From contig JABTUE010000001.1 of the NCBI GenBank assembly GCA_015075515.1, positions 806,001 to 870,000 of the forward strand: DNA of 64,000 nucleotides, read 5' to 3'. The notes under the pieces were generated by a model. It had not been told where the DNA came from and did no database searches. It was given only the letters and a program-made list of their open reading frames with translations. Made by a program: the position numbers and the translations under genes. Shown piece by piece: positions 56,696 to 64,000 of this stretch (positions are counted from its first letter, which is position 1; each line of letters begins with the position of its first letter). Origin of the DNA: Planctomycetota bacterium (GTDB lineage Bacteria; Planctomycetota; UBA8742; UBA2392).

Positions 56696-59662
56696 TCAGG
56701 CAACGGTGGCGGGCACGTCTTCGCCCATGGCGCGGTACAGCGGTTCACGCCAGGCGCGCTGCAGCTCAGCCACGGGTTCGTGGATCACCAGCGACCCGTT
56801 GAGACCCTCAACGCGCAGGGCGCCGTGGGCGGCCACGCTGCCCAGGCGCGCCAGCGGCAGACCCTCAAAGCGCCGGATCAGTTCGGCCTCGTCGCGCGGC
56901 CGGATTTCGAGAATCAGCCGCGAGGCGCTTTCGGCAAACAGCAGCACGTCGTCGTCAATGTCGGCGTCGGTGGCGGCCAGTTCCTGGGTCAGGCGCGCGT
57001 CGGCGCCCAGCCGCCCGCCGATGCACATTTCGGCCAGCGCCACGGCAAGCCCGCCTTCGGCGCAGTCGTGGGCGGCGCGGATAATGCCCACGCGCTGGCA
57101 GTCGTTGACCATGCGGTAACAGCGCAGCGCCGTCGCCGCGTCCACGCGCACCCCGTTGTCGCCGCGGATGCCGGTGACCAGCTCGTGGTGGCTGCCGGCA
57201 AACTCGCGCCGCGTAAGACCCACCACATACAGCAGGTTGCCGGGCTCCTTCAGGTCGCTGGTGGTCAGACCGTCCAGACTGACGGCCTTGCCGATGGCCG
57301 AAATCAGCAGCGTATGCGGAATGGCGATGCTGGCGCCGGCTTCGGTGCGGAACTCGTTGTTCAGGCTGTCCTTGCCGCTGATGAACGGCGTGCCGAACGC
57401 GCGCGCGGCGTGCAGCGCGCCATAGCACGCGCGCACCATGGCCCCCAGCCGGTCGGGCCGGGCGCAGTTGCCCCACGAAAAGTTGTCCAGAATCGCGCAG
57501 TGGTCAATATCGCCGCCGGTGGCCACGTAGTTGCGCAGGGCTTCGTCAATGTTGGCCTGGGCCATGTGGTACGGGTCCACGTCGCCGTAGTGAACGTTCA
57601 GGCCGTTGCTGACGACAATCGCCTGGTTGCCGCCGGGGCGGGGCACAACGGCGCAGGCGTCGCTGGGCCCGTCGCGGCCGGGGCCGGTGAAGGGTTTGAC
57701 GGCGCTGCCGGCCTGTACTTCGTGGTCGTACATGCGCACGACCCATTCCTTGCTGCACACGTTGGGGCTGGCCAGAATCGCGCGCAGAATCGCGCCGGGC
57801 TCGCGCGGGGCGTTGTCGCGGCGCGGCAGGGGCCGGGGCGCGGGTTCGGCCCATTCGGCCTCGCGCCAGACTTTGGGCATGCCGTCGTGCAGAAAGCTCA
57901 TGGCCAGGTCGGCCACGGTTTCGCCGTGCCACTTGAGCACAAGCCTGCCGGTGGGGGCAAACACGCCGATGTCCGTGGCCTCGACGTCTTCGGCGGCAAA
58001 CAGGGCCAGGCAGTCGGCTACCTTGTGGGGCGGCACGGCGATCACCATGCGCTCCTGGGCTTCGCTCAGCCAGACTTCAAGATAGCTCAGGCCGGCGTAC
58101 TTCAGGGGCACACGGGAAAGTTCGACCTCGGCGCCGATGTCTTCGCTCATTTCGCCCACGGCGCTGGAAAGACCGCCGGCGCCGCAGTCGGTGACGGCGC
58201 TGTACAGGCCCAGGTCGCGCGCGCGCAGCAGCGTCTCTTGAACCATCTGTTCCTGGATGGCGTTGCCGATCTGGACGGCGCCGCTGGAAACGACTTCGCT
58301 TTTGCTGGTCAGCTCGGCGCTGCTGAAGGTGGCGCCGCCGATGCCGTCGCGGCCGGTGCGCCCGCCGATCACGATAATGTGGTCGCCGGGTTTGGCGCGC
58401 TTTTCAATTTTGTCGCGCGGGAGCAGCCCCACGCAGCCGGCGTACACCAGCGGGTTGCCGGTGTAGCGCGGCTCGAAGTGAATGCTGCCGTTGGGCGTGG
58501 GAATGCCCATGCGGTTGCCGTAATCGCGCACGCCCTGCACCACGCCGCGCAGAACCTTGCGCGGGTGCAGCGCGCCCTTGGGCACGCCGTCGCGGGGCAG
58601 GTCCCAGGGGCCGAAGCAGAACACGTTGGTGTTCAGAACCGGCCGCGCGCCCAGCCCGGTGCCCAGAATGTCGCGGATCACGCCGCCAATGCCGGTGCCG
58701 GCGCCGCCGTAGGGCTCAATCGCGCTGGGGTGGTTGTGGGTTTCAACCTTGAAGCAGATGGCGTCTTTGTCGTCGAACTCGATCACTCCGGCGTTGTCCA
58801 CAAACACGCTCAGGCACCAGGGTTTGGCCAGTTCGTCGGTGACCTTCTTGATCGTGTCCTTCAGCAGGTTGTCAATCCGGCCGTCGCGCGGCAGGTCGGG
58901 CAGGTCAAACAGGCTGTCGTGTTCGACACGGTCGCCGCCGGGGCCCTTTTCGCGGTAGTGCACGTGGCCGGCCAGCGTCTTGTGCTTGCAGTGTTCGGAC
59001 CAGGTCTGGGCGATGGTCTGAAGTTCGACGTCGGTGGGCTCGCGCTTGAGCGACTCAAAGTGATCGCGCACCGCGCGCAGTTCCTCAATGTTCAGCGCCA
59101 GGCCGTACGTGCCGTTGACCAGCAGCAGGTTGGGGTCGTCAAAGCTGCGCACCGGCACATGGCGCAGCTCAAACCTGTACTCGCGGCCACGGGGCAGGCT
59201 TTCCAGTTGCAGCGGCCCGGCGTGGGCTTCGTCCACCACAATGTTGCCCAGCGCCGCCGCGGCGCGCGAAAGGTCCTGGGCCCCCGGTCTGGCCGCAAAC
59301 CGGTACTGGTCGGCGGATTTGACCGCCGCGGGCGCAAGCCCGAAGTCGCGCAGGGCGCGCGTCAGGCTTTGCTCGACGGGGTCCATCACGCCGCTGCGGC
59401 GCATGATGTGAAACAGCCGGTCGCCCTCGGGCTCGGCGTCGGTGCCGGCCAGCACTTCGGCCGTTTCCAGCACCGGGTCAGCCAGCAGGTGGGCCGCGGC
59501 GCGCACGGCCTGTTCACGGGTGATGTCGCCCTCGATCAGAAACAGGCGGATGTGGGTCACGCCGTCGGCCTCGACCCCGGCCTCGCGCAGCACGCGGGCG
59601 ACGCGGCGGGATTCGGGGCTGTCGGGGCCGAGTTTGGGAATCAGGCGGATCTTGTAGAGCAT
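56696..59662 (-). CDS. purL: PurS-PurL fusion, phosphoribosylformylglycinamidine synthase
   Basis: A 988-residue protein. The first ~80 residues (YKIRLIPKLGPDSPESRRVARVLREAGV...IEGDITREQAV) look like PurS, the small dimeric linker subunit that is normally a separate gene. The rest is PurL, the ATP-dependent FGAM synthase: TIAQTWSEHCKHKTLAGHV, ICFKVETHNHPSAIEPYGGAGTGIGGVIRDILGTG, and YTGNPLVYAGCVGLLPRDK. There is no glutaminase (PurQ) domain, so PurQ must be separate. ATG 59662 is chosen (TATGTT 7 nt upstream, leaderless-like); an in-frame ATG at 59674 is possible. The window shows no other pur gene. Confidence 0.95.
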   Translation of the reverse strand: MLYKIRLIPKLGPDSPESRRVARVLREAGVEADGVTHIRLFLIEGDITREQAVRAAAHLLADPVLETAEVLAGTDAEPEGDRLFHIMRRSGVMDPVEQSLTRALRDFGLAPAAVKSADQYRFAARPGAQDLSRAAAALGNIVVDEAHAGPLQLESLPRGREYRFELRHVPVRSFDDPNLLLVNGTYGLALNIEELRAVRDHFESLKREPTDVELQTIAQTWSEHCKHKTLAGHVHYREKGPGGDRVEHDSLFDLPDLPRDGRIDNLLKDTIKKVTDELAKPWCLSVFVDNAGVIEFDDKDAICFKVETHNHPSAIEPYGGAGTGIGGVIRDILGTGLGARPVLNTNVFCFGPWDLPRDGVPKGALHPRKVLRGVVQGVRDYGNRMGIPTPNGSIHFEPRYTGNPLVYAGCVGLLPRDKIEKRAKPGDHIIVIGGRTGRDGIGGATFSSAELTSKSEVVSSGAVQIGNAIQEQMVQETLLRARDLGLYSAVTDCGAGGLSSAVGEMSEDIGAEVELSRVPLKYAGLSYLEVWLSEAQERMVIAVPPHKVADCLALFAAEDVEATDIGVFAPTGRLVLKWHGETVADLAMSFLHDGMPKVWREAEWAEPAPRPLPRRDNAPREPGAILRAILASPNVCSKEWVVRMYDHEVQAGSAVKPFTGPGRDGPSDACAVVPRPGGNQAIVVSNGLNVHYGDVDPYHMAQANIDEALRNYVATGGDIDHCAILDNFSWGNCARPDRLGAMVRACYGALHAARAFGTPFISGKDSLNNEFRTEAGASIAIPHTLLISAIGKAVSLDGLTTSDLKEPGNLLYVVGLTRREFAGSHHELVTGIRGDNGVRVDAATALRCYRMVNDCQRVGIIRAAHDCAEGGLAVALAEMCIGGRLGADARLTQELAATDADIDDDVLLFAESASRLILEIRPRDEAELIRRFEGLPLARLGSVAAHGALRVEGLNGSLVIHEPVAELQRAWREPLYRAMGEDVPATVA

Positions 59663-59743
59663 GGCGGCGAACATAGTAAGCCCGCGCCCGCGCGCCATAG
59701 AATGTAGATAACGGCGCCTGTAGGCTTTTGCGCGGGGGCGGGC

Positions 59744-62700
59744 ATGGATGCGCCGGTAGAGGTTCTGACGGCCCTGCTGCGGGCTGTGGCCGAGGGCCGC
59801 GTGACGCCCGAGCGCGCGATTGAATTGGCGCGTTCGCAGGACCCGTCTTCGGCGCTGGCGCAACTGCCCACTGCCGGCGGCGAAACGCTGCTGGCGCTGA
59901 ACCCCGATTCCGCCACCACCGAAACGCAGGCGCCGCCAAGCCAGGCCCCCACCCTGCCGCCGCGCGCCGATGGCCCGCGCCCGGCCGCCGTCGCCGCTGC
60001 CGCCACGCGCTATCAGGTCAGGCGTGAATTCGCCCGCGGCGGCATGGGCCGCGTGCTGCTGGCACTGGACACCGTCGTGGGCCGCGAGATCGCGATCAAG
60101 GAACTTCTGCCCGGCCGCAGCGGCAGCGGCCGCCAGCCCAGCACAAGCAACACCCACGCCAACGTGGACCGCTTTCTGCGCGAGGCCCGCATCACCGGCC
60201 AGCTTGAACACCCCAACATCGTGCCGGTGTACGAGATCGGAACCCGTCAAGACGGCAGCATCTTTTACAGCATGAAGTTCGTGCGCGGCGAAACCCTGGC
60301 CGAAAGGCTCAAGGCCATCAACAGCCGCCAGGGCGACGCCCGCACACGCATGAACGATCGCCTGCGTCTGCTGGATGCCTTTGCCCAGGTCTGCCAGGCC
60401 GTGGCCTTTGCCCATTCGCGCGGCGTGATCCACCGCGACCTGAAACCGGGCAACATCATGCTGGGCGAGTTCGGCGAAGTGCTGGTGCTGGACTGGGGTC
60501 TGGCCAAGGTCAGGGGCGCGGCCGACATCGGCGGCGACACCACACGCCACCTGAAGGATGACAGCAGTGTCCAGACCATGGACGGTCTGATCATGGGTAC
60601 GCCGGCCTACATGGCCCCCGAACAGGCGCGGGCCGAAAGCGAACTGGTGGACGAAAAGAGCGACGTCTACGCCCTGGGCGCAATTCTGTTCGAGCTTGTG
60701 ACCGGCCGCCCGCCCTTTGAGGGTTCCGCGCGGCAGATCATTGACGAAGTGTCCAAAGGCGGCCCGCCGGCGCCGCAGAATGTTCTGCCCGAGGCCCCGC
60801 CGGAACTGTGCGCCCTGATCGAAAAAGCCCTGGCCCGCGACCGTCAGGCCCGCCTGGCAAGCGCGCGGCAACTGGCCGAACAGGTGCAGGCCTACCGCGA
60901 CGGTCGGGCGCTGAGCGTGTACCAGTATTCCAGCGGCGAACTGCTGAGGCGCTTTGTCACGCGCAACAAGGGCGCTGTGCTGGTGGCGTGTACACTGCTG
61001 GTGGCGCTGGCGGTTTCAGGCGCCTGGTTCTGGGCCAGCCTGGTGGCGGAGCAGCGCCGCACCGCCGACGAACGCGACCGCGCGATTGCCGCTGGTGAAC
61101 TGGCCGACAGGAACGAAAAACAGGCGCGCCGGTATGCCGAACAAAGCGAACGCAACGCTGACGCCGCCCGCCGCCACGCCGACGAGGCCCGCCGCCACGC
61201 CGACAACGCCGACGCCGAACGCGCCAAGGCCGAAACCGCGCTGGCCCGGGCCGAAACCAGCCTCAGCCACGCCTACGCCGAGGCCGCCGTTACGGCGCTT
61301 TCGCGCATGCGCCTGAACGACGCGGCGCTGCTGGCGGCGCAATCGTTGCAGCACGCCGACAACCCGCGCGCCCGCGCGATTCTGGCCCAGGCCCGGCCGG
61401 TGCCTTTGCAGGCCGCCTTCCGGCTGGACGAGGGCGGCAGTTGCCTGGCCTTTTCGCCCTGCGGGCGCTGGATCGCCACGGGCACCGAAGCCGGCCAGGT
61501 GGTCTGTTTTGACCGCGCGGCACAGGCCGAGGTCTGGCGCGCCAGAATCACGCGCGCGCCGCCGGAACTCACGATCCAGGCCCTGCACTGGGGCATGGGC
61601 AGTCTGTACGTGCTGGACCGCAAGGGCACGCTGACTGTGCTCAATCACGACGGCGAAGTGCAACGCCGGGTTTCCGGTGTTCTGCGAGACCCGTTCACGC
61701 TGGCCGTCAGCCCCGCCGAAACCCGCGTTGTGGTCGGCAGCCGCAGGGGCGAAGCACGCCCCGTTGAGGGCGGCACGGCCTATCAGGCGGAATGCGGCGC
61801 GGCCTCGGCCGTGGCCATGCACCCGTTGGGCGAGTTGCTGGCGGTAACGGAACGCAACAGGGTCAGAATCCTGAACGCCGCGACACGCCGGGCGGCCGTG
61901 GAGCTGACCGCGGGCAAGGCCAGCCTCACGCGGGTTCTGTTTGCGCGCCACGGCACAAAGGTGGTTGCGGCCGACAACACCGGCCGGCTCTGGCTGTGGT
62001 GGGCCGACGGCGAGGCGATTGGCGACTTTCAGGTCAGCACTGAAGTGATTTCGGCGCTGGACTGGTGCGAACGTCTGGGGCTGCTGGCCTGTGTGGGGCC
62101 TGAAAACGCCGTGCGTCTGTTCGACGAGGCCGGTCACCTGCGGGCCGAACTGACGGGTTTTGAACACTGGGTTACGGGCGTGGCCTTTGACGCGGCGGGC
62201 AGGACACTGGCCGCGACATCGCGCGACGGGCAGGTGCGGGTGCATGATCTCGGCGCGGGCGTGGGCAACTGGCGCCCGCATGTGGATCACGAAGTGCTTG
62301 ACCTGGGCTGGGACGACGCGGGGCTCTACGTTGCCCTGCGTGACCTGACGATCCACGACTTTGAGCACGACGCCCCGAACCCCGCGCGCGTGCTGCGCGG
62401 GCCACAACGCAACCCCGGCGGTCTTGTGATCGGCCCCGACGGCGCGCCGCGCTGCTTTGAAACCGGGGGCATTCTGCACCGGTGGGAACCCCGCGCCGGC
62501 GGCCCGGGGCGCGCGGAAACCCGGCCGCCCGGCCACGAGGCCGGCCCCGCGGCCTGGGTGCGCGACCGGGGCCATGCCTACGCGAGCGATGAAGGCCGGC
62601 TGGTGTTGTTGCAGGGCGACCAGCCCCGCGTGTTCGAGGCCACGGGCGCGAGTTTCTGGAGCCTTTCGGCCAGCCCCGACGGCGGCATGGTCGCGGGTGC

Positions 62701-64000
62701 CGCCGGCGGCGGGCAACTGGTGGTGTGGGATCTTGCTTCCGGCGCCCACCGGCAGTGGCGGGCCCATGACGGTGCGGCCCTGGGCGTGGCTTTCGGCGCG
62801 GATCGTCTGTTCAGCACCGGACGCGAGGGCACGCTCAAGGCCTGGGACGCGCGCACGGGCAGGCTGCTTGCCGAACGCCGCCTGGGCCCGGTAACGCCGT
62901 TCTGCGTGGCGCTGAGCCCGCGCGGCGACGTGCTGGCCGTGGCCGATGAAACCGGCACGCTGAAACTGCTGGCCCCGGCAAGCCTTGAGCCACTGGCCGA
63001 ACTGCGCCCGGTGCAGGACTTTGTCACCAGCATGCAGTTTTCGCGCGACGGCCGGCGGCTGGCCCTGGCTGCGATCAACCGGCAGGTGCTGGTGCTTGAA
63101 CTGGAATGGCTGCTGGCCGCGCCGGCCGAAGTGCTGGCGTCGGTGCAGGATCGCACGGGTCTTGGCGTGCGCGAGTTCGGCATCGGGTCGGGGCAGGCGC
63201 CGCCGCGCGCGCCCGGTGTTGCGGCGTTTGGCCCGGCGGCGGTCCGGACACTGGGCGCGCACAATGGCAGTGCCGAACGCTGGTGGACCGAAGCCGGGCG
63301 CCCGGCCGCCGAACGGCTGAACGTGCGGGCATCCGCGCCACGAACCATCAGCTTCCTCCGGCGCGAAAAAGAACCCGTGGCAAGGGCCATGGCACTTTAC
63401 CGCCAGGCCGCCGCCAGTGCCGCCTGGCCCCGTGACACCGTGGCAGACATCGCCGCGGAGCTGATCGAAATCAACCTGCCCCATCTTGCCGCGGAGTTGC
63501 TGGCTCGCGCGCTGGATGACGCGCAGGATCCCCACGGGCTGGCACTGACATGGCATCGCGGTGCCGCCCTGTTCCAGCAGGCCCGAACCCTGAGCGACGA
63601 AACCCAGGCCGCCGAAAAACTCACACGGTTCGTGCAGGCCACGGGATCAGGCGGCTTCGTGCCATCGGCCGAACAGTGGCTGGAAGTTGCCGCGACCGCC
63701 GTGGCCGCGGGCCACAGCGGCCACGACAAGCCGGCCGCGGCGATGGATTTTGTGGCCCGGGCGGTTGCCGCGGGGGCCAAACCGGAACAGCTGTTTGCCG
63801 ACGAACGGTTCCAGGCGCTGCACCCGCACCCACGCTGGGCTGACCTGATGCACGACCTGGGCTGCACCGAAGACGGCATGGCCGTGCTGGTCCTTGGCGC
63901 CGACGGCGACACGATGGACGTGCTTTGGTCCGCCGATCACCAGTTCATGGAAAACGCACAGGTCCTGCGCGAACTCGTGGCCGAACGCGGCAAGGCCGTG
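59744..64000 (+). CDS. Serine/threonine kinase with transmembrane helix, coiled coil and WD40 repeats (3'-truncated by window)
   Basis: At least 1419 residues, open to the window end. An N-terminal Pro/Ala-rich stretch leads to a Hanks-type kinase: glycine loop FARGGMGRV (residues 96-104), Lys119 in IAIKEL, HRDLKPGN (catalytic Asp232), DWG at 250-252 (in place of DFG, Asp kept), GTPAYMAPEQA. One membrane helix is at about 411-431, then an Arg/Ala coiled coil (to about 515), then at least ten WD40-like units (e.g. VTGVAFDAAGRTLAATSRDGQVRVHDL) to about 1130, and a helical tail. Kinase inside, propeller outside: a sensor kinase (inference). Confidence 0.92.
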   Translation, partial: MDAPVEVLTALLRAVAEGRVTPERAIELARSQDPSSALAQLPTAGGETLLALNPDSATTETQAPPSQAPTLPPRADGPRPAAVAAAATRYQVRREFARGGMGRVLLALDTVVGREIAIKELLPGRSGSGRQPSTSNTHANVDRFLREARITGQLEHPNIVPVYEIGTRQDGSIFYSMKFVRGETLAERLKAINSRQGDARTRMNDRLRLLDAFAQVCQAVAFAHSRGVIHRDLKPGNIMLGEFGEVLVLDWGLAKVRGAADIGGDTTRHLKDDSSVQTMDGLIMGTPAYMAPEQARAESELVDEKSDVYALGAILFELVTGRPPFEGSARQIIDEVSKGGPPAPQNVLPEAPPELCALIEKALARDRQARLASARQLAEQVQAYRDGRALSVYQYSSGELLRRFVTRNKGAVLVACTLLVALAVSGAWFWASLVAEQRRTADERDRAIAAGELADRNEKQARRYAEQSERNADAARRHADEARRHADNADAERAKAETALARAETSLSHAYAEAAVTALSRMRLNDAALLAAQSLQHADNPRARAILAQARPVPLQAAFRLDEGGSCLAFSPCGRWIATGTEAGQVVCFDRAAQAEVWRARITRAPPELTIQALHWGMGSLYVLDRKGTLTVLNHDGEVQRRVSGVLRDPFTLAVSPAETRVVVGSRRGEARPVEGGTAYQAECGAASAVAMHPLGELLAVTERNRVRILNAATRRAAVELTAGKASLTRVLFARHGTKVVAADNTGRLWLWWADGEAIGDFQVSTEVISALDWCERLGLLACVGPENAVRLFDEAGHLRAELTGFEHWVTGVAFDAAGRTLAATSRDGQVRVHDLGAGVGNWRPHVDHEVLDLGWDDAGLYVALRDLTIHDFEHDAPNPARVLRGPQRNPGGLVIGPDGAPRCFETGGILHRWEPRAGGPGRAETRPPGHEAGPAAWVRDRGHAYASDEGRLVLLQGDQPRVFEATGASFWSLSASPDGGMVAGAAGGGQLVVWDLASGAHRQWRAHDGAALGVAFGADRLFSTGREGTLKAWDARTGRLLAERRLGPVTPFCVALSPRGDVLAVADETGTLKLLAPASLEPLAELRPVQDFVTSMQFSRDGRRLALAAINRQVLVLELEWLLAAPAEVLASVQDRTGLGVREFGIGSGQAPPRAPGVAAFGPAAVRTLGAHNGSAERWWTEAGRPAAERLNVRASAPRTISFLRREKEPVARAMALYRQAAASAAWPRDTVADIAAELIEINLPHLAAELLARALDDAQDPHGLALTWHRGAALFQQARTLSDETQAAEKLTRFVQATGSGGFVPSAEQWLEVAATAVAAGHSGHDKPAAAMDFVARAVAAGAKPEQLFADERFQALHPHPRWADLMHDLGCTEDGMAVLVLGADGDTMDVLWSADHQFMENAQVLRELVAERGKAV

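Noticed and set aside
1-64000. CRISPR arrays, insertion sequences with transposase, prophage
   Set aside because: No regularly spaced direct repeats, no transposase or integrase motifs and no phage structural proteins were found. The only mobile-like items are the short repeats listed.

Overview
The window is dense, GC-rich bacterial chromosome (about two thirds G+C by eye). Marker genes are rpmI-rplT, an HU gene, a small SRP RNA, ruvC, mutS, dnaE and purL. The lineage is inferred, not proven. Kinases with a DWG motif fused to WD40 repeats, carboxypeptidase-regulatory surface proteins, an electron-transfer flavoprotein:quinone oxidoreductase and a peptidase-MA-like tail together suggest Planctomycetota or a near relative, probably uncultivated. 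No tRNA, rRNA operon, CRISPR array, transposase or prophage was found.

Layout. 0-5 kb: tail of an unknown protein, rplT/rpmI, HU with a long 5' UTR, a redoxin/DUF1858 cluster and an EF-hand protein. 4.5-9.2 kb: three exported or anchored proteins of unknown function. 9.2-15.2 kb: protoporphyrinogen oxidase, a secreted protein with a C-terminal sorting signal, the SRP RNA, a two-domain cyclophilin with a lipoprotein, a helix-hairpin-helix protein and ruvC. 15.2-30 kb: PPK2, mutS, elbB, an outer-membrane barrel protein, a DUF151 nuclease, a phosphodiesterase, a regulatory-domain/PDZ protein, thiS/thiG, manA and ETF-QO. 30-34 kb: dnaE.

34.3-39.7 kb is the most interesting part: an assimilatory sulfur operon (cysC, a 40-residue membrane peptide, a YeiH-type transporter, a sulfite reductase-APS/PAPS reductase fusion, and uroporphyrinogen methyltransferase for siroheme). 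It contains two separate short ORFs with paired Cys codons. Each is followed by an intrinsic terminator whose 5' arm can also pair with an upstream RNA segment. They look like two tandem cysteine-responsive transcription attenuators, one before cysC and one between cysC and the transporter.

39.8-49 kb: a Tat phosphatase with a glycosyltransferase, a decayed multi-frameshift locus, aspartate kinase, an FtsB-like protein, and a 1213-residue repetitive surface protein with the same type of C-terminal signal as the 10.7 kb protein. 49.4-53.1 kb: a macro-domain protein, a repeat-flanked four-helix-bundle gene, cystathionine beta-synthase with an ASCH protein, and a small ORF. 53.2-64 kb: another anchored protein, a degenerate aconitase-like protein, a PurS-PurL fusion and a serine/threonine kinase cut by the window end.

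A recurring signal is a TANNNT hexamer exactly 6 nt before ATG where no Shine-Dalgarno is visible (dnaE, manA, DUF151, the phosphatase and others). This suggests that leaderless transcription is common here.
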